A stretch of 10,082 bases of DNA from Firmicutes bacterium UBA1065. GTDB taxonomy: Bacteria; Bacillota; Clostridia; Tissierellales; Sedimentibacteraceae. Shown one piece after another: positions 1 through 5,837 of the stretch (the stretch's first letter is position 1; each line of letters starts with the position of its first letter). The notes beneath the pieces are model-generated. The model had not been told where the DNA came from. It ran no database searches and saw nothing but the letters and a program-made list of their open reading frames with translations. Both the position numbers and the translations under genes were made by a program. The stretch lies in assembly GCA_002316225.1 (NCBI GenBank), contig DCDC01000146.1, positions 1 through 10,082 on the forward strand, in the 5' to 3' direction.

Positions 1-32
1 AAAATAAGCTTTAAATGATGTATTATTTTGTT

Positions 33-58
33 AAGGGACATAGGGATGTCCCTTTTTT
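33..58 (+). terminator. Rho-independent terminator of an upstream unit
   Basis: An 8-bp perfect stem, AAGGGACA (33-40) pairing with TGTCCCTT (47-54), encloses a 6-nt loop and runs into a tract of six T (53-58). The T-tract follows the stem only on the + strand, so it terminates + strand transcription arriving from before the window. It separates the glycogen operon from whatever lies upstream. No gene can be assigned to bases 1-32. Confidence 0.88.
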
Positions 59-60
59 AT

Positions 61-94
61 CCTTCTTTTTTGTTTGAACCTGTCTCAAAAAAGG
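61..94. repeat. Imperfect inverted repeat over the promoter
   Basis: TTTGA (73-77) and TCAAA (85-89) form an inverted repeat around a 7-nt centre. The outer flanks CCTT (61-64) and AAGG (91-94) are also complementary, though the arms are of unequal length. It covers the proposed -35 and the spacer up to the -10. It could be an operator, or it could be chance pairing of a T-rich with an A-rich stretch. No regulator is assignable from the sequence. Confidence 0.25.
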
Positions 95-100
95 TATAAT
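74..100 (+). promoter_or_regulatory. Probable sigma-A type promoter of the glg operon
   Basis: A perfect -10 box TATAAT lies at 95-100, and TTGAAC at 74-79 resembles the TTGACA -35 box. The spacer is 15 nt (16 nt if TTTGAA at 73-78 is used), shorter than the optimal 17. T-rich DNA at 63-71 could act as an UP-like element. Transcription would start near 106-108, giving a leader of about 100 nt. The site sits between the upstream terminator and the first operon gene, as expected for the operon promoter. The short spacer leaves room for activator dependence, which is inference. Confidence 0.65.
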
Positions 101-207
101 GTACTTAATACAAGAAATAAGCCTTTATGTATTTTAATTTATATTATATAATTAATATATAGAGATTAAAAATCTTTCTGAGATATTATCTTAAGGCGGA
201 GCAGTTT
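101..207 (+). other. AT-rich 5' leader of the operon
   Basis: This is the untranslated leader between the proposed promoter and glgB. It is strongly AT-rich, especially at 131-160. A small hairpin is possible at 161-177 (seven pairs including one G-U, loop AAA), and a second at 181-191 (AGAT with ATCT) just before the ribosome binding site. I see no recognisable riboswitch, T-box or small ORF. The glgB ribosome binding site AAGGCGGAG lies at 193-201, six bases before the ATG. A second TATAAT at 147-152 lacks a good -35. Confidence 0.5.
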
Positions 208-2121
208 ATGAAAACTGATAATACCTTGCCGGTTTACTTGTTCCACCAGGGAACAAATTATTATTCATACAACTTTTTAGGCTCGCATATCATAGAAAAT
301 ACAGGCACTGTTTTCAGAGTATGGGCACCCAACGCAAAAGCGGTGCATCTTGCGGGCAATTTTTGTAATTGGCAAAAAAATCCGGATTATGAGATGAAAA
401 GGCTTCCCGAAAGCGGCATATGGGAGCTCTTCGTTCCGGGCTTAGGGGAAGGTGAGCTTTACAAGTACATAATTACAACCGCCGACGGTTCAAGCTTCTA
501 CAAGGCAGATCCCTTTGCCTTTTCCTCCCAAACCAGGGCCGAAACAGCATCAATAGTTTATGATATAAACAAATATACATGGAATGATGCTTCCTGGTTG
601 GAATATAAAAAAAGTATCAACCTCTATGAAGAACCCGTAAATATTTACGAGGTCTCCTTATCCTCCTGGAAACGTAAAGAAAACGGAGATTTCTACACCT
701 ATGAAGCCCTGGCCCCCCTCCTGATAAAGCATGTCAAAGACCACTGTTTCACCCATATAGAGCTTATGCCCCTTATGGAACATCCCTTTGACGGTTCCTG
801 GGGCTATCAGGTAACGGGCTACTACTCTCCCACTAAGCGTTTCGGAGAGCCTGACGGCTTAAAATACCTGATTGACCAGTGCCATCAAAATGGAATCGGG
901 GTTATACTTGATTGGGTTCCTGCTCATTTTCCAAAAGACCAGCACGGATTATACAAATTTGACGGGGATTACCTTTATGAGTACAGGGATGATAAGAAAA
1001 GAGAAATCGAAAGCTGGGGAACCCAAAGGTTTGATTTCGGAAAAACCGAAGTACAGTCATTCCTGATATCAAATGCCCTCTTTTGGCTGGATATTTACCA
1101 TGCAGACGGTTTAAGGGTCGATGCAGTAAGCTCCATGCTCTATCTGGATTATGACAAAAAAGAAGGTCAATGGACTCCCAATATTTATGGGGGGAATGAA
1201 AATTTAGAAGCTATTGCCTTTTTAAAAAAGCTTAATGAAGTCATCTTTAAATATTATCCCAATACCATGATGATAGCCGAGGAATCCACAGCCTGGCCCA
1301 TGGTGACCAAACCCACCTATTTAGGAGGCCTGGGTTTTAATTTTAAGTGGAATATGGGCTGGATGAACGATATGATCGAATACATGAAAACCGACCCCTT
1401 TTTCAGAAAATACAGGCATAAAAACATAACCTTTTCACTTCATTATGCCTTCAGTGAAAACTATATCCTTCCCTTGTCTCATGACGAGGTGGTCCACGGC
1501 AAGAAATCCTTGCTTGATAAAATGCCGGGACCTTATGAAGAAAAATTTGCAAATTTAAGGGTTTTGTTAGGCTATATGATGGCTCATCCGGGGAAAAAGC
1601 TGACCTTCATGGGATACGAGGTGGGTCAGTTTACAGAATGGAACTACAACAAGGAAATTGAATGGTTTATGACGAATTATGAATACCATGGGAAACTAAA
1701 TACATATGTCAAAGAATTGAATGAGTTTTATCTTAAATCACCTGAACTCTGGGAAGTGGATTATTCCTGGAAGGGCTTTAAATGGATTTCCAATGATGAT
1801 TACGAGCAGAACATAATAGCCTTTAAGCGAATTGACAAAAGAGGCAAAGAACTGATTGCAGTGGTAAATTTTTCTCCCGTTGAAAGACACAATTATTTGC
1901 TTGGAGCAGAGGAGGGTGTTTACACCGAAGTATTCAATTCAAACAAGGTGGAATATGGAGGGACAGGCACCGGCAACAAGGACAGGATTATATCATCCCA
2001 GGGCTCCCTGCACGGGTATGGATCCTATATATCATTGACCCTGCCCCCCCTTTCGATAATCTTTTTAAAAAAAGAAAATAATATAAATATAGAGGGAGGT
2101 CGAATATATGAAATTTGCTAA
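208..2121 (+). CDS. glgB: 1,4-alpha-glucan branching enzyme GlgB (GH13, CBM48)
   Basis: This cytoplasmic enzyme cleaves alpha-1,4 chains and rejoins the fragment as an alpha-1,6 branch on growing glycogen. Residues ~30-110 form a CBM48-type beta domain (FRVWAPNAKAVHLAGNFCNW). The GH13 barrel spans ~140-500 and a C-terminal beta domain ~530-620. All four family motifs are present: DWVPAHF at 235-241, GLRVDAV with nucleophile D305, AEEST with acid E358, and LSHDEVVHGK with D426. These are exactly 100 residues below the E. coli catalytic residues D405, E458 and D526, so the extra N-terminal module of E. coli GlgB is absent, as is usual in Firmicutes. The 637-residue length is normal for that type. 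The ATG at 208 follows AAGGCGGAG at 193-201. It is the first gene of the operon. Its last ~15 residues read through the glgC ribosome binding site and end 14 nt inside glgC. The family call is close to certain. Confidence 0.97.
   Translation: MKTDNTLPVYLFHQGTNYYSYNFLGSHIIENTGTVFRVWAPNAKAVHLAGNFCNWQKNPDYEMKRLPESGIWELFVPGLGEGELYKYIITTADGSSFYKADPFAFSSQTRAETASIVYDINKYTWNDASWLEYKKSINLYEEPVNIYEVSLSSWKRKENGDFYTYEALAPLLIKHVKDHCFTHIELMPLMEHPFDGSWGYQVTGYYSPTKRFGEPDGLKYLIDQCHQNGIGVILDWVPAHFPKDQHGLYKFDGDYLYEYRDDKKREIESWGTQRFDFGKTEVQSFLISNALFWLDIYHADGLRVDAVSSMLYLDYDKKEGQWTPNIYGGNENLEAIAFLKKLNEVIFKYYPNTMMIAEESTAWPMVTKPTYLGGLGFNFKWNMGWMNDMIEYMKTDPFFRKYRHKNITFSLHYAFSENYILPLSHDEVVHGKKSLLDKMPGPYEEKFANLRVLLGYMMAHPGKKLTFMGYEVGQFTEWNYNKEIEWFMTNYEYHGKLNTYVKELNEFYLKSPELWEVDYSWKGFKWISNDDYEQNIIAFKRIDKRGKELIAVVNFSPVERHNYLLGAEEGVYTEVFNSNKVEYGGTGTGNKDRIISSQGSLHGYGSYISLTLPPLSIIFLKKENNINIEGGRIYEIC
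2093..2100 (+). promoter_or_regulatory. glgC ribosome binding site inside the end of glgB
   Basis: AGGGAGGT lies seven bases before the glgC ATG at 2108 and is itself translated as part of the glgB tail, whose stop is at 2119-2121. Ribosomes finishing glgB therefore run over the glgC start signal. This arrangement suggests translational coupling of the two genes (inference). Confidence 0.85.
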
Positions 2122-3268
2122 AAAAGAATGTGTTGCCATGCTCCTTGCCGGAGGACAGGGCAGCAGACTGGGCGCTTTGACCGCTAAGATTGCAAAGCCT
2201 TCTGTGCCCTTTGGAGGCAAATACAGGATAATTGATTTTGCCTTATCCAACTGTACCAATTCCGGCATTGATACCATAGGTGTTTTGACCCAATACCAGC
2301 CCCTAATCTTAAATTCATATATCGGCGACGGAAAATCATGGGATTTGGACAGGATGCACGGAGGAATTCAAATATTGCCACCTTATCAAAGAGTAGGTGA
2401 TTCGGAATGGTACCTGGGGACTGCCAACTCAATTTACCAGAACATAGATTTCATAGACCAGTACCGGCCTGAATACGTGCTTATTTTATCGGGAGACCAC
2501 ATTTACAAGATGGATTATTCCCTGATGATCGACTATCACAAGAAAATGGATGCCGATTGCACCATATCGGTTATAGATGTTCCCTTAAAGGAAGCCTCCC
2601 GTTTTGGAATCCTTAGCTCTGATGAAAGCGGAAGGATAACCGACTTTGAAGAAAAGCCCAAAAGGCCCAAAAGCACACAGGCATCAATGGGCATATATGT
2701 GTTCAAATGGAACAAGCTTAAAAAATATCTTGAAATAGACGATAAAAACCCCGACTCATCAAATGACTTCGGCAAGGACCTGATACCCCTGATGCTCAGG
2801 TCCGGAGAAAAATTATATGCCTACAAATTTGAAGGCTATTGGAAAGACGTGGGCACCATTGAATCCCTGTGGCAGGCCAACATGGACCTCTTGGGAGAGA
2901 ATGGCTTTGAATTGTCTGATGAAAACTGGATAATCTACTCAAGGCATGCGGAGAAACCCCCTCACTACACGGGCAGGGATGCAATTATAAAGAATTCAAT
3001 AGTATCCGAAGGTGCTGTAATTCTTGGAACTGTTGAAAATTCAGTAATCTTTTCGGGAGTTACCATAGAAGAAAATGCCCTTGTCAAAGACTCTGTGATA
3101 ATGGCAGATGTAGTAATAAGCAAGGGTTGTGTAATTAATTATTCCATAATAGATGAAATGGTAAAAATCGGGCCGGGCTTAAAAATAGGTAAGCCTAAGG
3201 GAGAAGGGTCCGAAATCACCGTAATACCGCGAGAAAGCGTAATAAATAACATGGGAGGGCTAGTATGA
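2108..3268 (+). CDS. glgC: Glucose-1-phosphate adenylyltransferase, catalytic subunit GlgC
   Basis: GlgC makes ADP-glucose and pyrophosphate from ATP and glucose-1-phosphate, the committed step of bacterial glycogen synthesis. Residues 1-~260 are the nucleotidyltransferase domain and ~285-365 a left-handed beta-helix of hexapeptide-type repeats. Visible motifs are AGGQGSRLGALT (14-25), AKPSVPFGGKYRIIDF (29-44), LSGDHIYKMDY with metal-binding D130, FEEKP with sugar-phosphate Lys K183, SMGIYVF and YWKDVGT. D130 and K183 lie 12 below E. coli D142 and K195. The same offset puts K27 at the E. coli fructose-1,6-bisphosphate site residue K39 and W101 at W113, so those activator-signalling positions are also retained. 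The 386-residue length is typical of the Gram-positive form. The start is supported by AGGGAGGT at 2093-2100. It overlaps glgB by 14 nt and its stop overlaps the glgD start (ATGA), so it should be tightly co-expressed with both. Confidence 0.97.
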   Translation: MKFAKKECVAMLLAGGQGSRLGALTAKIAKPSVPFGGKYRIIDFALSNCTNSGIDTIGVLTQYQPLILNSYIGDGKSWDLDRMHGGIQILPPYQRVGDSEWYLGTANSIYQNIDFIDQYRPEYVLILSGDHIYKMDYSLMIDYHKKMDADCTISVIDVPLKEASRFGILSSDESGRITDFEEKPKRPKSTQASMGIYVFKWNKLKKYLEIDDKNPDSSNDFGKDLIPLMLRSGEKLYAYKFEGYWKDVGTIESLWQANMDLLGENGFELSDENWIIYSRHAEKPPHYTGRDAIIKNSIVSEGAVILGTVENSVIFSGVTIEENALVKDSVIMADVVISKGCVINYSIIDEMVKIGPGLKIGKPKGEGSEITVIPRESVINNMGGLV

Positions 3269-4383
3269 ATGCTTTAGGAATTATTTTTTCGGATATGCAG
3301 GACTGGAGCATGACCGAACTGGCGGCCCACCGGTCTGTTGCGGCAATACCTTTTGGAGGCAGATACAGGCTCATAGATTTTCCCCTTTCCAACATGGTTA
3401 ATTCGGGCATCAACAAGATATACCTGATAACAAGCAGCAAGTACCGCTCACTGATGGAACATGTGGGTTCAGGCAAGGATTGGGATTTGTCACGAAAAAA
3501 GAGAGGCATACTCCTCATTCCTCCTTATTCCTCAAGTGAAAACCATGGTCTATATCATGGAAGATTGGATGCCTTGAAAAGGGTTTTGGATTATATCACT
3601 TCCTCAAAAGAAAAATACGTCATATTATCCGACACGGACATGATTTATGAAATCAACTACCAGGACGTTATAAGCTACCATGATGAAAAAAACTCTGACA
3701 TTACTGCGGTTTACACCAAAACAAACATAAATAAGTCAACATCCGTCCATAAAATCCTCTATGAATTTGACCAGGAGGGCAGGGCTGTTGATATATTGGT
3801 ATATCCCATTACAAACGGAACTTATAATGTAGGCTTGAACACCTGGGTTATGAACAAGGATTTTCTGGAATCCCTCCTTTATGATGCAATTGCAAGAAAT
3901 TACAAGGACTTCAGTTATAATGTCCTGTCAGCAAGGGTTCATTCCTTAAGGATTTACGGCTATGAATACACAGGATTCTTTGCTCATATCGACTCCCTCC
4001 AATCCTACTACGAAACCAGCATGAAACTTTTAAACAAGGATGTATTGCAAAGTATCTTTTATTCAAAAACCGGACCCATATATACCAAAACAAAGGATTC
4101 GGCTCCCACCAAGTATTGCAGCGGCGCCCTCGTCAAGAATTCCCTGATAGCCAACGGCTGCATCATCGAAGGAACCGTTGAAAATTCAATACTTTTCAGA
4201 GATGTCAGGATAGGTAAGAATGCTGTGGTTAAAAATTCAATCATTATGCAGCACGGCAGGATAGGGGATAATGCAAAATTAGACTCTGTAATAACCGATA
4301 CCTACACCTTTGTGAACAAGGACAGGGTTTTGCTGGGATATTCCAGCTGTCCCTTCTTTATAAAGAAAAATTCCGTCGTATAG
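3265..4383 (+). CDS. glgD: GlgD, probable non-catalytic regulatory subunit of ADP-glucose pyrophosphorylase
   Basis: GlgD is a paralogue of GlgC. In Geobacillus and other Firmicutes it is known to form a mixed complex with GlgC and to raise its activity while being inactive alone; the same role here is inference from family. The core IPFGGRYRLIDFPLSN (28-43), SDTDMIYEINY (122-132) and a C-terminal beta-helix (~285-345) align clearly with GlgC. The catalytic signatures are gone. In an ungapped alignment the GlgC GGQGSR loop reads DMQDWS (10-15), AKP reads SVA (24-26), and the sugar-phosphate Lys of EKP is Tyr (Y180). The 372-residue length is normal for GlgD. It starts inside the glgC stop (ATGA, 3265-3268) behind GGGAGGG at 3253-3259, so equimolar translation with GlgC is plausible. 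Loss of catalysis looks ancestral for GlgD, not a recent decay, because the frame is intact. Confidence 0.95.
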   Translation: MNALGIIFSDMQDWSMTELAAHRSVAAIPFGGRYRLIDFPLSNMVNSGINKIYLITSSKYRSLMEHVGSGKDWDLSRKKRGILLIPPYSSSENHGLYHGRLDALKRVLDYITSSKEKYVILSDTDMIYEINYQDVISYHDEKNSDITAVYTKTNINKSTSVHKILYEFDQEGRAVDILVYPITNGTYNVGLNTWVMNKDFLESLLYDAIARNYKDFSYNVLSARVHSLRIYGYEYTGFFAHIDSLQSYYETSMKLLNKDVLQSIFYSKTGPIYTKTKDSAPTKYCSGALVKNSLIANGCIIEGTVENSILFRDVRIGKNAVVKNSIIMQHGRIGDNAKLDSVITDTYTFVNKDRVLLGYSSCPFFIKKNSVV

Positions 4384-4394
4384 GGGGTGATTTT

Positions 4395-5825
4395 ATGAGT
4401 AAATTAAAAGTGTTATACGCTGTGTCCGAAGCTGCTCCCTTTATTGCAACCGGCGGTCTTGGAGAAGTAGCCGGGTCCCTGCCCCAGGCCCTGGCCGAAA
4501 GATATGGGGATGAAATTGATATGAGGATAATCCTTCCCTTGTACCAGGGGATAGGAGACAGGACCGGTTTTGAGTTTGTTGGAAAAACTACCGTTCCCCT
4601 TGCCTGGAGACAACAGTATTGCGGTGTTTATAAAAAGCTGGTGAACAAGGTTACATATTATTTCATAGACAATGAATACTATTTCAAAAGGAGTGAATGT
4701 TACGGCCATTTTGATGACGGGGAAAGATTTGCCTTTTTCTCCAAGGCCATATTGTTTATCCTCCCCATGCTTGGATTCATGCCTGATATAATTCATGCCA
4801 ATGACTGGCAGACGGCCTTGATTCCCATTTACCTGACCACCAAGTATTCAAGTTATGAAGGTTACAGGGACATAAAAACAATAATTACCATTCACAACAT
4901 TGAATACCAGGGGGTATTTGATTTAAAGATTGCGGAAGATGTATTTGATATTCACGGGAAAGAAAAAGGTATAGTTGAATTCAAGGGTGCCATAAATCTT
5001 TTGAAGGGAGCTCTGGAAACGGCTCATATAATAAGCACCGTCAGCGAAAGCTATTCCAGGGAAATTTTTGACAACTTCCATGCCAAGGGCTTAGCTGAAA
5101 TTATTCAAAAGAATTCATCCAAGATAAGGGGGATATTGAACGGAATCGATACCGAAAAATATAATCCTGAAAATGACGATGAAATATTTGAATCCTATAA
5201 TTCAAAAACCCTTGAAAAAAAATATTTGAACAAGAAGAATTTGCAGTCCCTGACAGGCCTTCCCCAGGACAGAGATATTCCCCTGATAGGAATAATATCA
5301 AGGCTGGTTAAACATAAAGGATTTGACCTGATCATAAATTCCATGGAAGAAATATTGAAGGAAAAGGTTCAGTTCATCATATTGGGCAAGGGAGACAGGG
5401 GGTATGAAAGGTTCTTTGAATACCTGCAGGAAAGTTACAAGGACAAAATCTACGTAAGAATAGGCTTTGATTCAAATTTTGCCAAAAAAATCTACGCCGG
5501 GGCAGACTTGTTTCTCATGCCTTCCATAAGCGAGCCCTGCGGTATAGCCCAAATGATCGCCTCAAGGTACGGGACGGTCCCTGTAGTAAGGGAGACCGGC
5601 GGTCTTAAGGATTCAATAAAGGATGCAAGCCTTGGAGAAGGAAACGGCTTCACCTTCACTGATGAAAGCCCGGAGGCCTTGTGCCAGGCAGTGAAAAGGG
5701 CTTTGCGGGTATACGAAAACAAGGAAGACTGGAGAAAATTGGTCAAAGCAGTCATGGAAGTGGATTTCAGCTGGAAAAAGTCAGCAGAAAAATATTATGA
5801 TATGTATAGCAGCTTAGTTGTATAG
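4395..5825 (+). CDS. glgA: Glycogen synthase GlgA (ADP-glucose, GT5)
   Basis: GlgA transfers glucose from ADP-glucose to the non-reducing end of alpha-1,4-glucan in the cytoplasm. It is a two-Rossmann (GT-B) retaining glycosyltransferase, with the N domain at ~1-245 and the C domain at ~290-476. Recognisable motifs are SEAAPFIATGGLGEVAGSLP (11-30), HANDWQTAL (134-142), TIHNIEYQG (165-173), ILNGID (247-252), ISRLVKHKGFDLI with R303 and K308, and SISEPCGIAQ with E380 (377-386), then RETGGLKDSI (399-408). The 476-residue length is standard. One deviation stands out: the Lys of the K-T-G-G-L signature (K15 in E. coli) is Ala here (A18, codon 4446-4448), although the following TGGL is intact. The motif near 230 is also shorter than the GMEGLL of E. 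coli, which suggests a distinct clostridial subgroup. The ribosome binding site GGGGGTGA (4383-4390) abuts the glgD stop, 11 nt before the start. Confidence 0.96.
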   Translation: MSKLKVLYAVSEAAPFIATGGLGEVAGSLPQALAERYGDEIDMRIILPLYQGIGDRTGFEFVGKTTVPLAWRQQYCGVYKKLVNKVTYYFIDNEYYFKRSECYGHFDDGERFAFFSKAILFILPMLGFMPDIIHANDWQTALIPIYLTTKYSSYEGYRDIKTIITIHNIEYQGVFDLKIAEDVFDIHGKEKGIVEFKGAINLLKGALETAHIISTVSESYSREIFDNFHAKGLAEIIQKNSSKIRGILNGIDTEKYNPENDDEIFESYNSKTLEKKYLNKKNLQSLTGLPQDRDIPLIGIISRLVKHKGFDLIINSMEEILKEKVQFIILGKGDRGYERFFEYLQESYKDKIYVRIGFDSNFAKKIYAGADLFLMPSISEPCGIAQMIASRYGTVPVVRETGGLKDSIKDASLGEGNGFTFTDESPEALCQAVKRALRVYENKEDWRKLVKAVMEVDFSWKKSAEKYYDMYSSLVV

Positions 5826-5837
5826 GAGAATGAAGTA

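Noticed and set aside
124..152. Second possible promoter in the leader, TATAAT at 147-152.
   Set aside because: The region is so AT-rich that a TATAAT is expected by chance, and the matching -35 position (124-129, TTTATG) is poor.
61..207. Possible CcpA cre site or riboswitch controlling the operon.
   Set aside because: No convincing match to a catabolite-responsive element and no conserved riboswitch core could be seen on either strand.
208..310. GlgB lacks the extra N-terminal module of the E. coli enzyme, suggesting truncation.
   Set aside because: The ~100-residue shorter form with a single CBM48 domain is normal for Firmicutes GlgB, and a good ribosome binding site precedes the ATG.
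872..1066. Open frame of 64 codons on the + strand, out of frame within glgB.
   Set aside because: It falls across the GH13 barrel of glgB, where the main frame carries catalytic motif DWVPAHF. There is no ribosome binding site and no recognisable product.
2044..2070. C7 run and T/A tracts near the end of glgB, considered as an internal terminator or frameshift.
   Set aside because: No GC-rich hairpin precedes the T run, and the frame continues through the expected C-terminal GlgB residues.
4413..4796. Open frame of 127 codons on the - strand, antisense to glgA.
   Set aside because: It lies wholly within a clear gene, has no recognisable domain, and fits the expected shadow of glgA codon use. 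The other antisense frames across the operon are rejected for the same reason.
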